This document shows, one piece after another, positions 1-6,091 of a DNA stretch of 10,681 bases (positions are counted from its first letter, which is position 1; every line of letters starts with the position of its first letter). The DNA comes from Acholeplasmataceae bacterium. GTDB lineage: Bacteria; Bacillota_I; Bacilli_A; Acholeplasmatales; Acholeplasmataceae. The stretch spans positions 1 to 10,681 of the forward strand of contig DNNX01000031.1 of NCBI GenBank assembly GCA_003497445.1, in the 5' to 3' direction. A program made the position numbers and the translations under genes. The notes below the pieces were generated by a model. The model did not search any database. It had not been told where the DNA came from and worked only from the letters and a program-made list of their open reading frames with translations.

Positions 1-1
1 A

Positions 2-199
2 ATTAATAATGAATTAACAAAAGTTTGTAAATTTATTGCATTAATTATTGAAAAACATGAATTAATACCTGAAAATACACCTCATTCTATAGCTGCTGGA
101 ATTGTATATTATACAGCTCAAATATGTAATTTAAATATATGTAAAAAAAAAGTCTCGACAGCTGGGGGGGATGTGCCATCGAGACCGCCACTTATGTGA
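2..199 (+). pseudogene. TFIIB-family cyclin-repeat fragment, truncated at both ends
   Basis: An open plus-strand frame enters from the left edge and stops at a TGA at 197-199 (65 residues, no start codon in view). Residues 5-46 resemble the second cyclin fold of transcription initiation factor IIB. They show the spacing of helices around ELIPENTPHSIAAGIVYY, matching the family pattern 'P-x-SIAA-x-x-x-Y', followed by NLNI-KK. The next conserved part of the fold (the helices normally following K-K, ending in a 'SEVTI' type motif) is missing. After the A9 run at 143-151 the frame reads through the minus-strand terminator and encodes unrelated residues. TFIIB belongs to archaea, eukaryotes and nucleocytoplasmic large DNA viruses, and no ordinary bacterium needs it. 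The wording is most like giant-virus or eukaryotic copies, a judgement from memory of the family. G+C of 1-142 is about 21%, below the rest. It is either a chimeric contig end or a foreign remnant. Confidence 0.55.
143..185 (-). terminator. Rho-independent terminator of the sugar operon
   Basis: In minus-strand RNA the arms GUCUCGAUGGC (185-175) and GCUGUCGAGAC (162-152) pair over 11 bp, including two G.U wobbles. They enclose a C-rich loop containing seven C (complement of 164-170), followed directly by nine U (151-143). On the plus strand the two wobbles would be A.C mismatches, so the structure belongs to the minus strand. It lies about 75 bases past the sugar kinase stop codon and would end the lacI-GH65-kinase transcript. 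The stem is unusually GC-rich for this genome. Confidence 0.85.
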
Positions 200-220
200 A
201 AATAATATCACACTTATGGT
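143..220 (-). ncRNA. Candidate structured RNA or 3' UTR: two tandem hairpins
   Basis: Upstream of the terminator, minus-strand RNA from 219 to 188 can fold into CCAU-AA-GUGUGA paired with UCACAU-AA-GUGG around an 8-base loop (200-207). This gives ten pairs, a symmetric AA/AA internal loop and two G.U pairs that are mismatches on the other strand. Only two bases separate it from the terminator stem. A TATAAT box at 232-227 would place a transcription start near 220, exactly at the first hairpin, giving an RNA of about 75-78 bases. No reading frame with a ribosome binding site is visible. The alternative is simply a structured 3' end of the operon mRNA. The first hairpin also derives from two direct copies of CATAAGTG, so it could be coincidental. 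I know of no RNA family that matches. Confidence 0.35.
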
Positions 221-226
221 AAATAT

Positions 227-257
227 ATTATATCATTATTTTTTTGAAAATTCACAA
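227..257 (-). promoter_or_regulatory. Possible promoter for a short RNA downstream of the sugar kinase
   Basis: A perfect TATAAT (minus strand, 232-227) lies just past the kinase stop codon. The best -35 candidate is TTGTGA (257-252, four of six consensus bases), but with a long 19-base spacer. In AT-rich DNA such boxes arise by chance, so this rests mainly on the hairpins that begin where transcription would start. Confidence 0.25.
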
Positions 258-261
258 AATA

Positions 262-1185
262 TTAAAAAAATCTTAAGATTTCTTTATACTTTGGAATGCC
301 TTCAGTTGCTCCTTTTTTTGTAATCACTTGGCTAGAAACAAATGAAGATATTTCTAATGCTTTTGGTATCCAATCTATAGAGTCAAATGGATTTTCTTGT
401 TTTGATAAAGACCATAAAAACGATCCCATGAAAGCATCACCAGCGCCTGTTGTATCTACAACCTCTACTGTAAAGGCCGCTTGATTAAATATATGATGTT
501 TATAATAAAGTTGTACACCTTCTTGACCTTTGGTAATCATTACCATTTGATGTTTTAAATTAAATAATTGTTCGACCATCTTTTGAACGGATGCCTCATG
601 ATTATTTAAATATATAAGTTCCTCTAGAGAACACTTGATAAGATGACTTTTTTTAATATAGGACACAATGTCTTCTTTATATTTTTGTTCATCATCTACA
701 AGCATTAATCTGACATTCACATCAAAACTTATGATTTTATGATGGGCTTTGGCATAGTGTATTAATGCATCCGTTGTTTCTCTAAGAGGATAACCTAGTA
801 ATCCAACTGAACCAAAATGTAAGATATCAAAATCCAAAGTTTGAATTTCATTTTGATCAAGTGTGAAAAATTGATCTGCAGAAGGATTACGATAAAACAT
901 AAAGTCTCTTTCACCATGCGCATCAATGGAAACAAATGCAAGTGATGTTTTATGATCTGCATCTGTATTTATATACGATGTATCTAAACCCTCATCTATC
1001 AGTGCATCTTTTAACATTTTCCCAAAAAAGTCTTTGCCAACTTGAGCGAGTGGTATGACATTCCCATTTAATCGTTGAATGGCAATCGCGACGTTCATGG
1101 GCGCACCACCTGGTGTTGGTTGATAAGCATTGTTGATGGGTATCATATCTACTAAATATTCACCAATGGTTGCAATCTTTTTCAT
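262..1185 (-). CDS. PfkB-family carbohydrate kinase, fructokinase-like
   Basis: This is a cytoplasmic ATP-dependent sugar kinase of the ribokinase/PfkB family, 307 residues, the usual length for fructokinases. The N-terminal sugar-binding motif GGAPMNVAIA is at residues 26-35. A FDVNVR segment at 154-159 fills the place of the family's D-x-N-x-R motif. The C-terminal signature DTTGAGDAF is at 244-252, with Asp250 as expected catalytic base and the GAGD anion hole. The opening GEYLVDMIP resembles fructokinases (GE-L-D-IP) rather than ribokinases, but family-level sequence does not fix the sugar. The ATG overlaps the TGA of the GH65 gene by four bases (ATGA), with a weak AAAGAGA ribosome binding site, implying translational coupling. 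In this operon it most likely phosphorylates the sugar released by the phosphorylase, giving fructose 6-phosphate if that sugar is fructose. Other hexoses or 2-keto-3-deoxygluconate-type substrates are possible. Confidence 0.88.
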   Translation of the reverse strand: MKKIATIGEYLVDMIPINNAYQPTPGGAPMNVAIAIQRLNGNVIPLAQVGKDFFGKMLKDALIDEGLDTSYINTDADHKTSLAFVSIDAHGERDFMFYRNPSADQFFTLDQNEIQTLDFDILHFGSVGLLGYPLRETTDALIHYAKAHHKIISFDVNVRLMLVDDEQKYKEDIVSYIKKSHLIKCSLEELIYLNNHEASVQKMVEQLFNLKHQMVMITKGQEGVQLYYKHHIFNQAAFTVEVVDTTGAGDAFMGSFLWSLSKQENPFDSIDWIPKALEISSFVSSQVITKKGATEGIPKYKEILRFF

Positions 1186-3350
1186 ATTTTTCTCTTTAAA
1201 ATCCTTTTATTATTTTCAATCAAATATGATACCCCATAAATCATTAGGGTGATGGGTTTTGATACTTGAATTTCAAAATCATTTTCATTGAGGGAAACTT
1301 GGATGACATTATCATGATATTTAAACATTATTTGACAATCTTTCTCACTTACAATAGGTGTTGGATTAATTGAAAGTCCATCCATTGTATCGATACCAAA
1401 GATGCCTTTTAAAATCATCAAGTAACTTCCACCAATATTTGCAAAATGTAATCCATTTTTTGTATGTTTGTTTTTATCCTCTAAATCCAATGAAAGTGTA
1501 TCTTCAAAAAATTGTTTCGCAAGGGACGCTTTCCCTAGTTGATATGCGCCAATACCATACATACATTTTGATAAGCTTGAATCATGTGTTGTTTGATCTA
1601 AATAATATGAAAATCCATGTTCAAAGTTTTCATCATAACGATTTAATAATACATCTGCAGCAATACTATCTGCTTGTTTAAGAACTTGATGGCGATAAAT
1701 GAAATGTGGATGATATCTTAACATCAATGGTTTATCTGAATGGTGAATTATGTCTTTTGATAAAGGTTTTCTCAAATGATGTGTTGCATCTTGTAAATAT
1801 AGTTTTAGGTCTTCATCGTAGTAATATGTCATTTCTTGAATTGCTTTTGTCATGACTTCAAGATCATGAGTATCAAAAATATCTGATACTAAATGTTGAT
1901 AGGTTTTAAAATGATCCACGATGAATTGAAAATGAAAACTTGCCATTGAATTTGTGTAATAATTGTCATCGACTAATGCAGTATATTCATCTGGACCGGT
2001 GACTTGCATCAGATGAAAACCTTTATCATCAAAAAAACCATAGGTTAAAATATATAGTCCTAATTCAACGATAAATCGAAAGCCATCGTCTTCTAATATG
2101 GAGATATCATTTGTTGTTTTGACATATAGAATGAGTGCGTATGCAATGTCACTATTAATATGAATTTGAGCTGACCCGGCTAAAAAATAAGGGGATAGTT
2201 CTGTGCCATCGATAGATCGCCATGGAATTTTGATGCCACGTGATACATGTAGATTGGCAGCTTCTTCTCTAGCTTCTTTTATATATACCATACGATGCTG
2301 AAGTAATCGTTTTGCTTTTTCAGGATAATTATAGATAAAATATGGAAGCATATAGACTTCTGTGTCCCAAAAATAATGACCTTCATATCCTTCACCTGAT
2401 AAACCTTTTGCAGCAATGGATGTCTTTGTATTGACACCACCTGCATGAAAAAGTTGATAGAGTAAATATGATATTTTTCTATGTTTTTCTTGATCTGAAA
2501 AAATGACTGGTTGATGTTGTTGATATGTTTTTAATGCCTCTAAATGGCTGTTAAAATTGGCATCTCCTTCTATGTTTGGTAGATGACTACAAAGATACTT
2601 TAATGATAATTCAATCATTAAAGATTGATGTTGATTAAGTTCTGTAGCATACTTTCCTATCACTTGATCATGTATGACATCATATTTAAAATCAATATTG
2701 CTTTTAAAATGAAGACTACCAGTAAATTGTTTAGATATCGTTTCAAACTGATATATTTGATTGTTTAAATCAATGCTTTTAAAAGTTAAATGTTTTCTCT
2801 CATAAGCAACTCTTGGATCTCTCTCTTTTGACTCATGAATATTTGGCATTTGAATATGATGATGACATGTTATATTTGCAGCATTTGAGAGAGGTGTTAC
2901 TGTAAGTTTAATATTAACATTTTCAAGATGATGATGATGCGCATAAATGACTTCATCCACTTGATAAAGATCTTTATTTGTATTTTCATAAATCGTTGTT
3001 CTTTTTGTAATACCTTGAGATATATCAAAGCTTCTAAATGTTTTGATGTGATTCATATGTGTTAAATCTAATAAACATCCATTCATTTCAATGGCTATTA
3101 AAGATGCATCTGGCAAACTCATAATGGTTTTTCCAAATTGAGGAAATTGTGAGGCATTTTCTTCATAATGATACGGAAATGTATTATAAAATCCGTTTAC
3201 AAACAACCCTCTTTTGTGAGGATATCCATATCCTTCTGTAAAAACACCTTTTTTTCCTAAATAACCATTGGCAACATGAAAAAGTGTTTCATCTTTCAAT
3301 AACAGATCGTTTGAAATAGTGCCATGATACAACGTTTCATAAGGTAACAT
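1182..3350 (-). CDS. Glycoside hydrolase family 65 disaccharide phosphorylase
   Basis: A cytoplasmic inverting phosphorylase that should split an alpha-glucoside with phosphate to beta-glucose 1-phosphate and a free acceptor. Counting from the ATG at 3350 it has 722 residues, normal for GH65. Family marks in order: an N-terminal sandwich domain with ETLFHVANGYLG (21-32); the barrel motif GYEGHYFWDTEVYMLPYF (321-338); IPWRSIDGTE (375-384); QVTGPDEY (449-456) with the general acid Glu455; KQAD (558-561); HDSSLS (589-594), a phosphate-site segment; and GLHFANIGGS (633-642). The segment after IPWRS lacks the 'ECHNEWEIT'-type acceptor loop I associate with maltose phosphorylase, so maltose specificity is not assumed. 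Start choice: the frame extends to a GTG at 3365, but AGGTGA there looks like the ribosome binding site for ATG 3350, one base beyond the lacI stop. The GTG start (727 residues, 14-base overlap) is the alternative. No frameshift is seen. Confidence 0.9.
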   Translation of the reverse strand: MLPYETLYHGTISNDLLLKDETLFHVANGYLGKKGVFTEGYGYPHKRGLFVNGFYNTFPYHYEENASQFPQFGKTIMSLPDASLIAIEMNGCLLDLTHMNHIKTFRSFDISQGITKRTTIYENTNKDLYQVDEVIYAHHHHLENVNIKLTVTPLSNAANITCHHHIQMPNIHESKERDPRVAYERKHLTFKSIDLNNQIYQFETISKQFTGSLHFKSNIDFKYDVIHDQVIGKYATELNQHQSLMIELSLKYLCSHLPNIEGDANFNSHLEALKTYQQHQPVIFSDQEKHRKISYLLYQLFHAGGVNTKTSIAAKGLSGEGYEGHYFWDTEVYMLPYFIYNYPEKAKRLLQHRMVYIKEAREEAANLHVSRGIKIPWRSIDGTELSPYFLAGSAQIHINSDIAYALILYVKTTNDISILEDDGFRFIVELGLYILTYGFFDDKGFHLMQVTGPDEYTALVDDNYYTNSMASFHFQFIVDHFKTYQHLVSDIFDTHDLEVMTKAIQEMTYYYDEDLKLYLQDATHHLRKPLSKDIIHHSDKPLMLRYHPHFIYRHQVLKQADSIAADVLLNRYDENFEHGFSYYLDQTTHDSSLSKCMYGIGAYQLGKASLAKQFFEDTLSLDLEDKNKHTKNGLHFANIGGSYLMILKGIFGIDTMDGLSINPTPIVSEKDCQIMFKYHDNVIQVSLNENDFEIQVSKPITLMIYGVSYLIENNKRILKRKI

Positions 3351-3351
3351 A

Positions 3352-4335
3352 TTATGTTGTTTCACCTGACTTCAATTTTACTGGTGTAATGATGATTGGA
3401 TCAATAGCGTGATCATTGTAGTATTGATCAATAATATTGACAATCGCTTTTGCTGAAATATGAGGTTGTTGATCAATTGATGTGATGGATTTACCTAAGT
3501 TTAAAAAACTTCTGCCGCCATCATAACCAATCACTTTAACATCTTCAGGAACGCGTCTACCTGAATTTTCTAATGTCTTGATAACTCTTGCAGCAACCGT
3601 ATCCGAAATACAAAATATCCCGTCAACTTCATTGTGTTTTAGTACTTGTTCTTGAACTTGATCTGGGATATCAATATAGTTACCTAATGGATATTCTATT
3701 TCTACAAGATGGTTATATCCGTGTTGTCTTAATGTTTCTTTAAAAGCGATTCTTCGTTTTGATACTTCCGTTTTTACAATGGTATGAGCGCCTTGTTGAT
3801 CATCTCCGATAAACATGAATTTTTTTGCGCCACGTTCGATTAAATGTTCTGCTGCTAATTTTCCACCAGTATAATTATCGGATGCAACACAAGGTATCCC
3901 ATCAAAGATTCGGTCAAAAGATATGATACGATACTTTTTATCTAAATGTTTTTCAATATCATTATTTGTGAGCAATATCATAGAATCCACACGATTGGTT
4001 TTTAACATATCGATATAAATAAGTTCTTTTTCTAATTGCTCACTTGAATTGCAAACCATAAGTTTATAATTTTTTTCATATAAAGCAGATTCTACTTCAA
4101 ATAATAGTTCGCCAAAAAATAAATGCTTTGTATTAGGAAGAATAAACGCAGCAATTCTATTTTTTTGTTGAGTCATGGAACGTGCGATCTCATTAGGTTT
4201 AAATCCTAACTCTTCAATGACTTTTTCAATTTTGATTCTTGTCGCCTCTTTCACATAACCAGATTGATTGATGACTCTTGAAACGGTTGCAATACCTACA
4301 CCAGCTTTTAATGCAACATCTTTAATACTTGGCAT
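3352..4335 (-). CDS. LacI/GalR-family transcriptional repressor
   Basis: A 327-residue regulator of typical LacI length. Residues 3-25 form the helix-turn-helix (IKDVALKAGVGIATVSRVIN), followed by the hinge-helix segment KPNEIARSM (46-54), where the usual minor-groove Leu is Met. Residues 60 to the end are a periplasmic-binding-protein-like sugar sensor with typical segments: DSMILL, SDNYTGGKLAAEHLIERG, KVIGYDG, TSIDQQ. It starts at ATG 4335 behind a clear AGGAGT. It is the first gene of the operon with GH65 and the sugar kinase, and a palindrome overlaps its own promoter. The inferred job is autoregulated repression of sugar use, relieved by the substrate or a product. The effector cannot be read from sequence. 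CcpA is less likely because of the local operon position, although the operator resembles a cre site. Confidence 0.93.
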   Translation of the reverse strand: MPSIKDVALKAGVGIATVSRVINQSGYVKEATRIKIEKVIEELGFKPNEIARSMTQQKNRIAAFILPNTKHLFFGELLFEVESALYEKNYKLMVCNSSEQLEKELIYIDMLKTNRVDSMILLTNNDIEKHLDKKYRIISFDRIFDGIPCVASDNYTGGKLAAEHLIERGAKKFMFIGDDQQGAHTIVKTEVSKRRIAFKETLRQHGYNHLVEIEYPLGNYIDIPDQVQEQVLKHNEVDGIFCISDTVAARVIKTLENSGRRVPEDVKVIGYDGGRSFLNLGKSITSIDQQPHISAKAIVNIIDQYYNDHAIDPIIITPVKLKSGETT

Positions 4336-4340
4336 TTTTT

Positions 4341-4346
4341 ACTCCT
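4341..4346 (-). promoter_or_regulatory. Ribosome binding site of the LacI gene
   Basis: AGGAGT is six bases upstream of the ATG at 4335. It is a strong site that fixes the start, and the leader between the predicted transcription start and the ATG is only about a dozen bases. Confidence 0.7.
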
Positions 4347-4354
4347 ATATGGTT

Positions 4355-4383
4355 ATTATATATCAACTTTGTGGAAATGTTTC
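4355..4383 (-). promoter_or_regulatory. Promoter of the lacI-GH65-kinase operon
   Basis: A perfect TATAAT (4360-4355) sits about 20 bases before the lacI start. A 17-base spacer leads to GAAACA (4383-4378), a poor -35 that lies inside the palindromic operator. No better -35 is visible. A weak -35 overlapped by an operator fits a repressible promoter. Confidence 0.6.
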
Positions 4384-4385
4384 CA
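4372..4385. promoter_or_regulatory. LacI-type operator, perfect palindrome TGGAAATGTTTCCA
   Basis: Six-base arms TGGAAA and TTTCCA are perfectly complementary around a two-base centre. This is the size and style of LacI-family operators and is close to catabolite-responsive (cre) elements, except that the centre is TG/CA rather than CG. It covers the -35 region of the lacI operon promoter, so binding would block polymerase. The neighbouring repressor is the obvious ligand, and a global CcpA-like protein is the alternative. Confidence 0.75.
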
Positions 4386-4386
4386 T

Positions 4387-4412
4387 AAAAAAAATCGTAT
4401 TGCTACGATTTT
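4387..4412 (-). terminator. Terminator of the old-yellow-enzyme/nucleoside-kinase unit
   Basis: In minus-strand RNA, nine-base arms AAAATCGTA (4412-4404) and TACGATTTT (4399-4391) pair perfectly around GCAA, and the U run continues to 4387. The TAG stop codon of the deoxynucleoside kinase (4405-4403) is inside the hairpin. It separates this unit from the lacI promoter a few bases further on. The stem is largely A-U, so efficiency may be moderate. Confidence 0.8.
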
Positions 4413-5008
4413 AAATTTTCAATGATTTCTAATGCTTCTGCAAGAACTTCATCTTCCGTTTTTTGATTCGTATCGATGACTTTATATGGGATGCCGTAAA
4501 CAGAACATTGTGACACGATTTTATGTGTGTAATCTGAAATGAGTGCTTGAAAATAAGCTTTGTTTAGTTCGAAATTTTCAATTTCTTGCTCTCGGCCTCG
4601 CTTCATGACACGGTCTTCAAATTCTTGCCAATTCACATCTAAAATAATGTAAACATCTGGATGTTTGATCTGATTCATATACGAATGAAAAACACCGTTA
4701 TACATATTCATGATGGTTGGCATATTTCTTAAATTATGATACGCGAATAGCCAGTGTTCAATTAAATCTCTATCCACGATAAAATTACCATCATATTTTT
4801 GTTGGTTGAGCCAATGATTATGGATAAAATAAATTTGAAGTAACATCTCTACATTATCTTTTTTTTCATATAACCATTTGAGTAATGTATTAAAAACTTC
4901 ATCATCTTTTTCAAACTCTTCCATGACTGGAAATTGAAGTTTTTCACCGAGTCTTTTAACAAGGGTAGTTTTTCCTGAGGCAATCATGCCACCTACTGAT
5001 ATTTTCAT
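4403..5008 (-). CDS. Deoxynucleoside kinase (dAK/dGK type)
   Basis: A cytoplasmic salvage enzyme that phosphorylates a deoxynucleoside with ATP to the 5'-monophosphate. The 201-residue chain fits the dNK family. It starts with a P-loop GGMIASGKTT (5-14) instead of the usual G-x-IG-GK-S/T form. VDRDLIEH (78-85) stands for the family's D/E-R-S motif, and RGRE (137-140) lies in the arginine-rich LID. An upstream start at 5062 would add 18 residues before the P-loop and overlap the previous gene by 44 bases. It is rejected because ATG 5008 has a strong AAAGGAGAAA six or seven bases ahead. That site overlaps the stop codon of the old yellow enzyme gene, so the two are coupled. Base preference (dA, dG or dC) cannot be read with certainty. 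Mollicute-type bacteria depend heavily on such salvage. Confidence 0.88.
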   Translation of the reverse strand: MKISVGGMIASGKTTLVKRLGEKLQFPVMEEFEKDDEVFNTLLKWLYEKKDNVEMLLQIYFIHNHWLNQQKYDGNFIVDRDLIEHWLFAYHNLRNMPTIMNMYNGVFHSYMNQIKHPDVYIILDVNWQEFEDRVMKRGREQEIENFELNKAYFQALISDYTHKIVSQCSVYGIPYKVIDTNQKTEDEVLAEALEIIENLKS

Positions 5009-5018
5009 AATTTCTCCT

Positions 5019-6029
5019 TTAGGGTGTGAGTTTTCCACGTTTGTATGGGGTTGGAAATTCAAGTGAATCGATGTGCCTTAGAAAATAAAAAGGATCTCGT
5101 AATAATAGTCTTCCATAAAATACCATATCACAATCTTCATGGATGAGAGCATGTTCTCCGATTATGTGGTCTTTGAGTAAGCCACCACCAATCGTTTTCA
5201 TGTTCAATTGTTGTTTGATTTTTCTTGCGAGTGGTAATTGATATCCTTCTTCAAAAGATGTCACATTCGGTCTTATATTGCCACCACTACTAACATGTAT
5301 AATATCTACTCTATCCAAATCGCATGCCTTAAGGATTTCTATGACATCGTCAATATCAAATCCTTCATGATGGTATTCTGTTCCACTAATTCTTACTGAA
5401 ATTGCTTTTTCTACTGGCCAAACTTCTTTCACTGCTTGTATGACATCATTTAAAAATTGATGTTTCAAACCATAAGCATCGTTTCTTTCGTTACTTAGAG
5501 GTGACATAAATTGAGAAACTAAATAGCCATGTGCAGCATGGATTTCAACCATATCAAATCCTGCTTTATCTGCTCTCATTGCAGCATTTTGAAAGTTTTT
5601 AATCGTATGGCTAATATCTTCTAGTGTCATCTCTTTTGGAACATGTTCTTTCCCCTCTAGTTGAATAGAAGATGGACCTAGTATGTCATGACCTACAGCT
5701 TTTCTTCCTGCATGATTGATTTGAATACATGAAATACTACCTGCTTCTTTGATTCTGCTTGAAAGAACACCGAGTCCTTTAATGTGATCATCTGACCATA
5801 TGCCTAAATCATTTAATGATATCCGACCATTTGGGTCAATTGCAGTTGCTTCAACCATAACAAGTCCAATCCCACCAAGTGCATGCATGTAATAATGCGC
5901 CTCATGAAAAGGTTTTACAATACCAGTATCATCTGATTGATACATACACATGGGTGCCATCACCAAACGATTTTTAATATGATATTGATTTAATAGAATT
6001 GATGTTTCTAGTTTTGTGTTCATATACAT
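5019..6029 (-). CDS. namA: NADPH dehydrogenase of the old yellow enzyme family (YqjM/NamA type)
   Basis: An FMN-dependent ene-reductase that reduces activated C=C bonds in enals, enones and similar electrophiles with NADPH, probably for detoxification. It has 336 residues. YqjM-class landmarks: APMCMYQS (25-32) with the flavin-tuning Cys28 and Tyr30; QINHAGRK (103-110); EIHAAHGY (162-169) with the substrate-anchoring His164 and His167; VRIS (212-215); GRLLLRDP (306-313); and a C-terminal PYKRGK (328-333) placing the dimer 'arginine finger' of YqjM. Odd point: where most relatives have YGGS-ENR-RF after the SPLSN-R motif, this one reads NDAYGLKHQFLND, several residues shorter. The start could be Met1 or Met3, and neither has a ribosome binding site. 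It opens its own unit after a terminator and is coupled to the deoxynucleoside kinase. Confidence 0.92.
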   Translation of the reverse strand: MYMNTKLETSILLNQYHIKNRLVMAPMCMYQSDDTGIVKPFHEAHYYMHALGGIGLVMVEATAIDPNGRISLNDLGIWSDDHIKGLGVLSSRIKEAGSISCIQINHAGRKAVGHDILGPSSIQLEGKEHVPKEMTLEDISHTIKNFQNAAMRADKAGFDMVEIHAAHGYLVSQFMSPLSNERNDAYGLKHQFLNDVIQAVKEVWPVEKAISVRISGTEYHHEGFDIDDVIEILKACDLDRVDIIHVSSGGNIRPNVTSFEEGYQLPLARKIKQQLNMKTIGGGLLKDHIIGEHALIHEDCDMVFYGRLLLRDPFYFLRHIDSLEFPTPYKRGKLTP

Positions 6030-6039
6030 ATACTAACAC

Positions 6040-6058
6040 AAATACATGTGTATTTATA
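6040..6058 (-). promoter_or_regulatory. Promoter and operator-like palindrome before the old yellow enzyme gene
   Basis: A perfect inverted repeat AAATACA-TG-TGTATTT (6040-6055) lies between the upstream terminator and the start codon. It overlaps a TATAAA -10 candidate (6058-6053). The -35 would fall in the terminator's T-rich tail and is not recognisable. The leader would be about 17 bases without a Shine-Dalgarno sequence. The palindrome could bind a dimeric redox or MarR/TetR-type sensor, but that is inference and no such regulator is in the window. Confidence 0.4.
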
Positions 6059-6060
6059 GT

Positions 6061-6091
6061 AAAAAAAAGATAAATCTTTGGATTTATCTTT
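6061..6091 (-). terminator. Terminator after the 65-residue protein gene
   Basis: A perfect 11-base stem AAAGATAAATC (6091-6081) with GATTTATCTTT (6076-6066) closes a four-base CAAA loop. The stem's last three T continue to a run of eight ending at 6061. The TAA stop of the small protein gene (6086-6084) is inside the 5' arm. It ends the rdgB-to-small-protein unit. Confidence 0.85.

Noticed and set aside
152..199. C-terminal tail of the TFIIB-like frame through the terminator
   Set aside because: The residues after the A9 run have no family resemblance and are encoded by the antisense of a terminator, so the frame is open there by chance.
189..218. Two direct copies of CACTTATG as a CRISPR or attachment-site repeat
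   Set aside because: Only two eight-base copies, no further units and no spacer regularity. They are better explained as arms of the first RNA hairpin.
268..281. Perfect palindrome AAATCTTAAGATTT near the sugar kinase stop codon
   Set aside because: It has no loop, is pure AT-rich coding sequence for the last residues, and is not followed by a convincing T run on the minus strand. The real terminator is at 143-185.
296..484. Plus-strand open frame antisense to the sugar kinase
   Set aside because: It lies entirely within the conserved kinase gene, has no ribosome binding site, and its peptide is the antisense reading of kinase motifs.
1370..1681. Plus-strand open frame of 103 codons antisense to the GH65 gene
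   Set aside because: A shadow of the real gene. The composition is not protein-like and nothing supports expression.
5009..5062. Upstream in-frame start giving an 18-residue N-terminal extension of the deoxynucleoside kinase
   Set aside because: The extension precedes the P-loop, overlaps the old yellow enzyme gene and lacks a ribosome binding site, whereas ATG 5008 has an excellent one.
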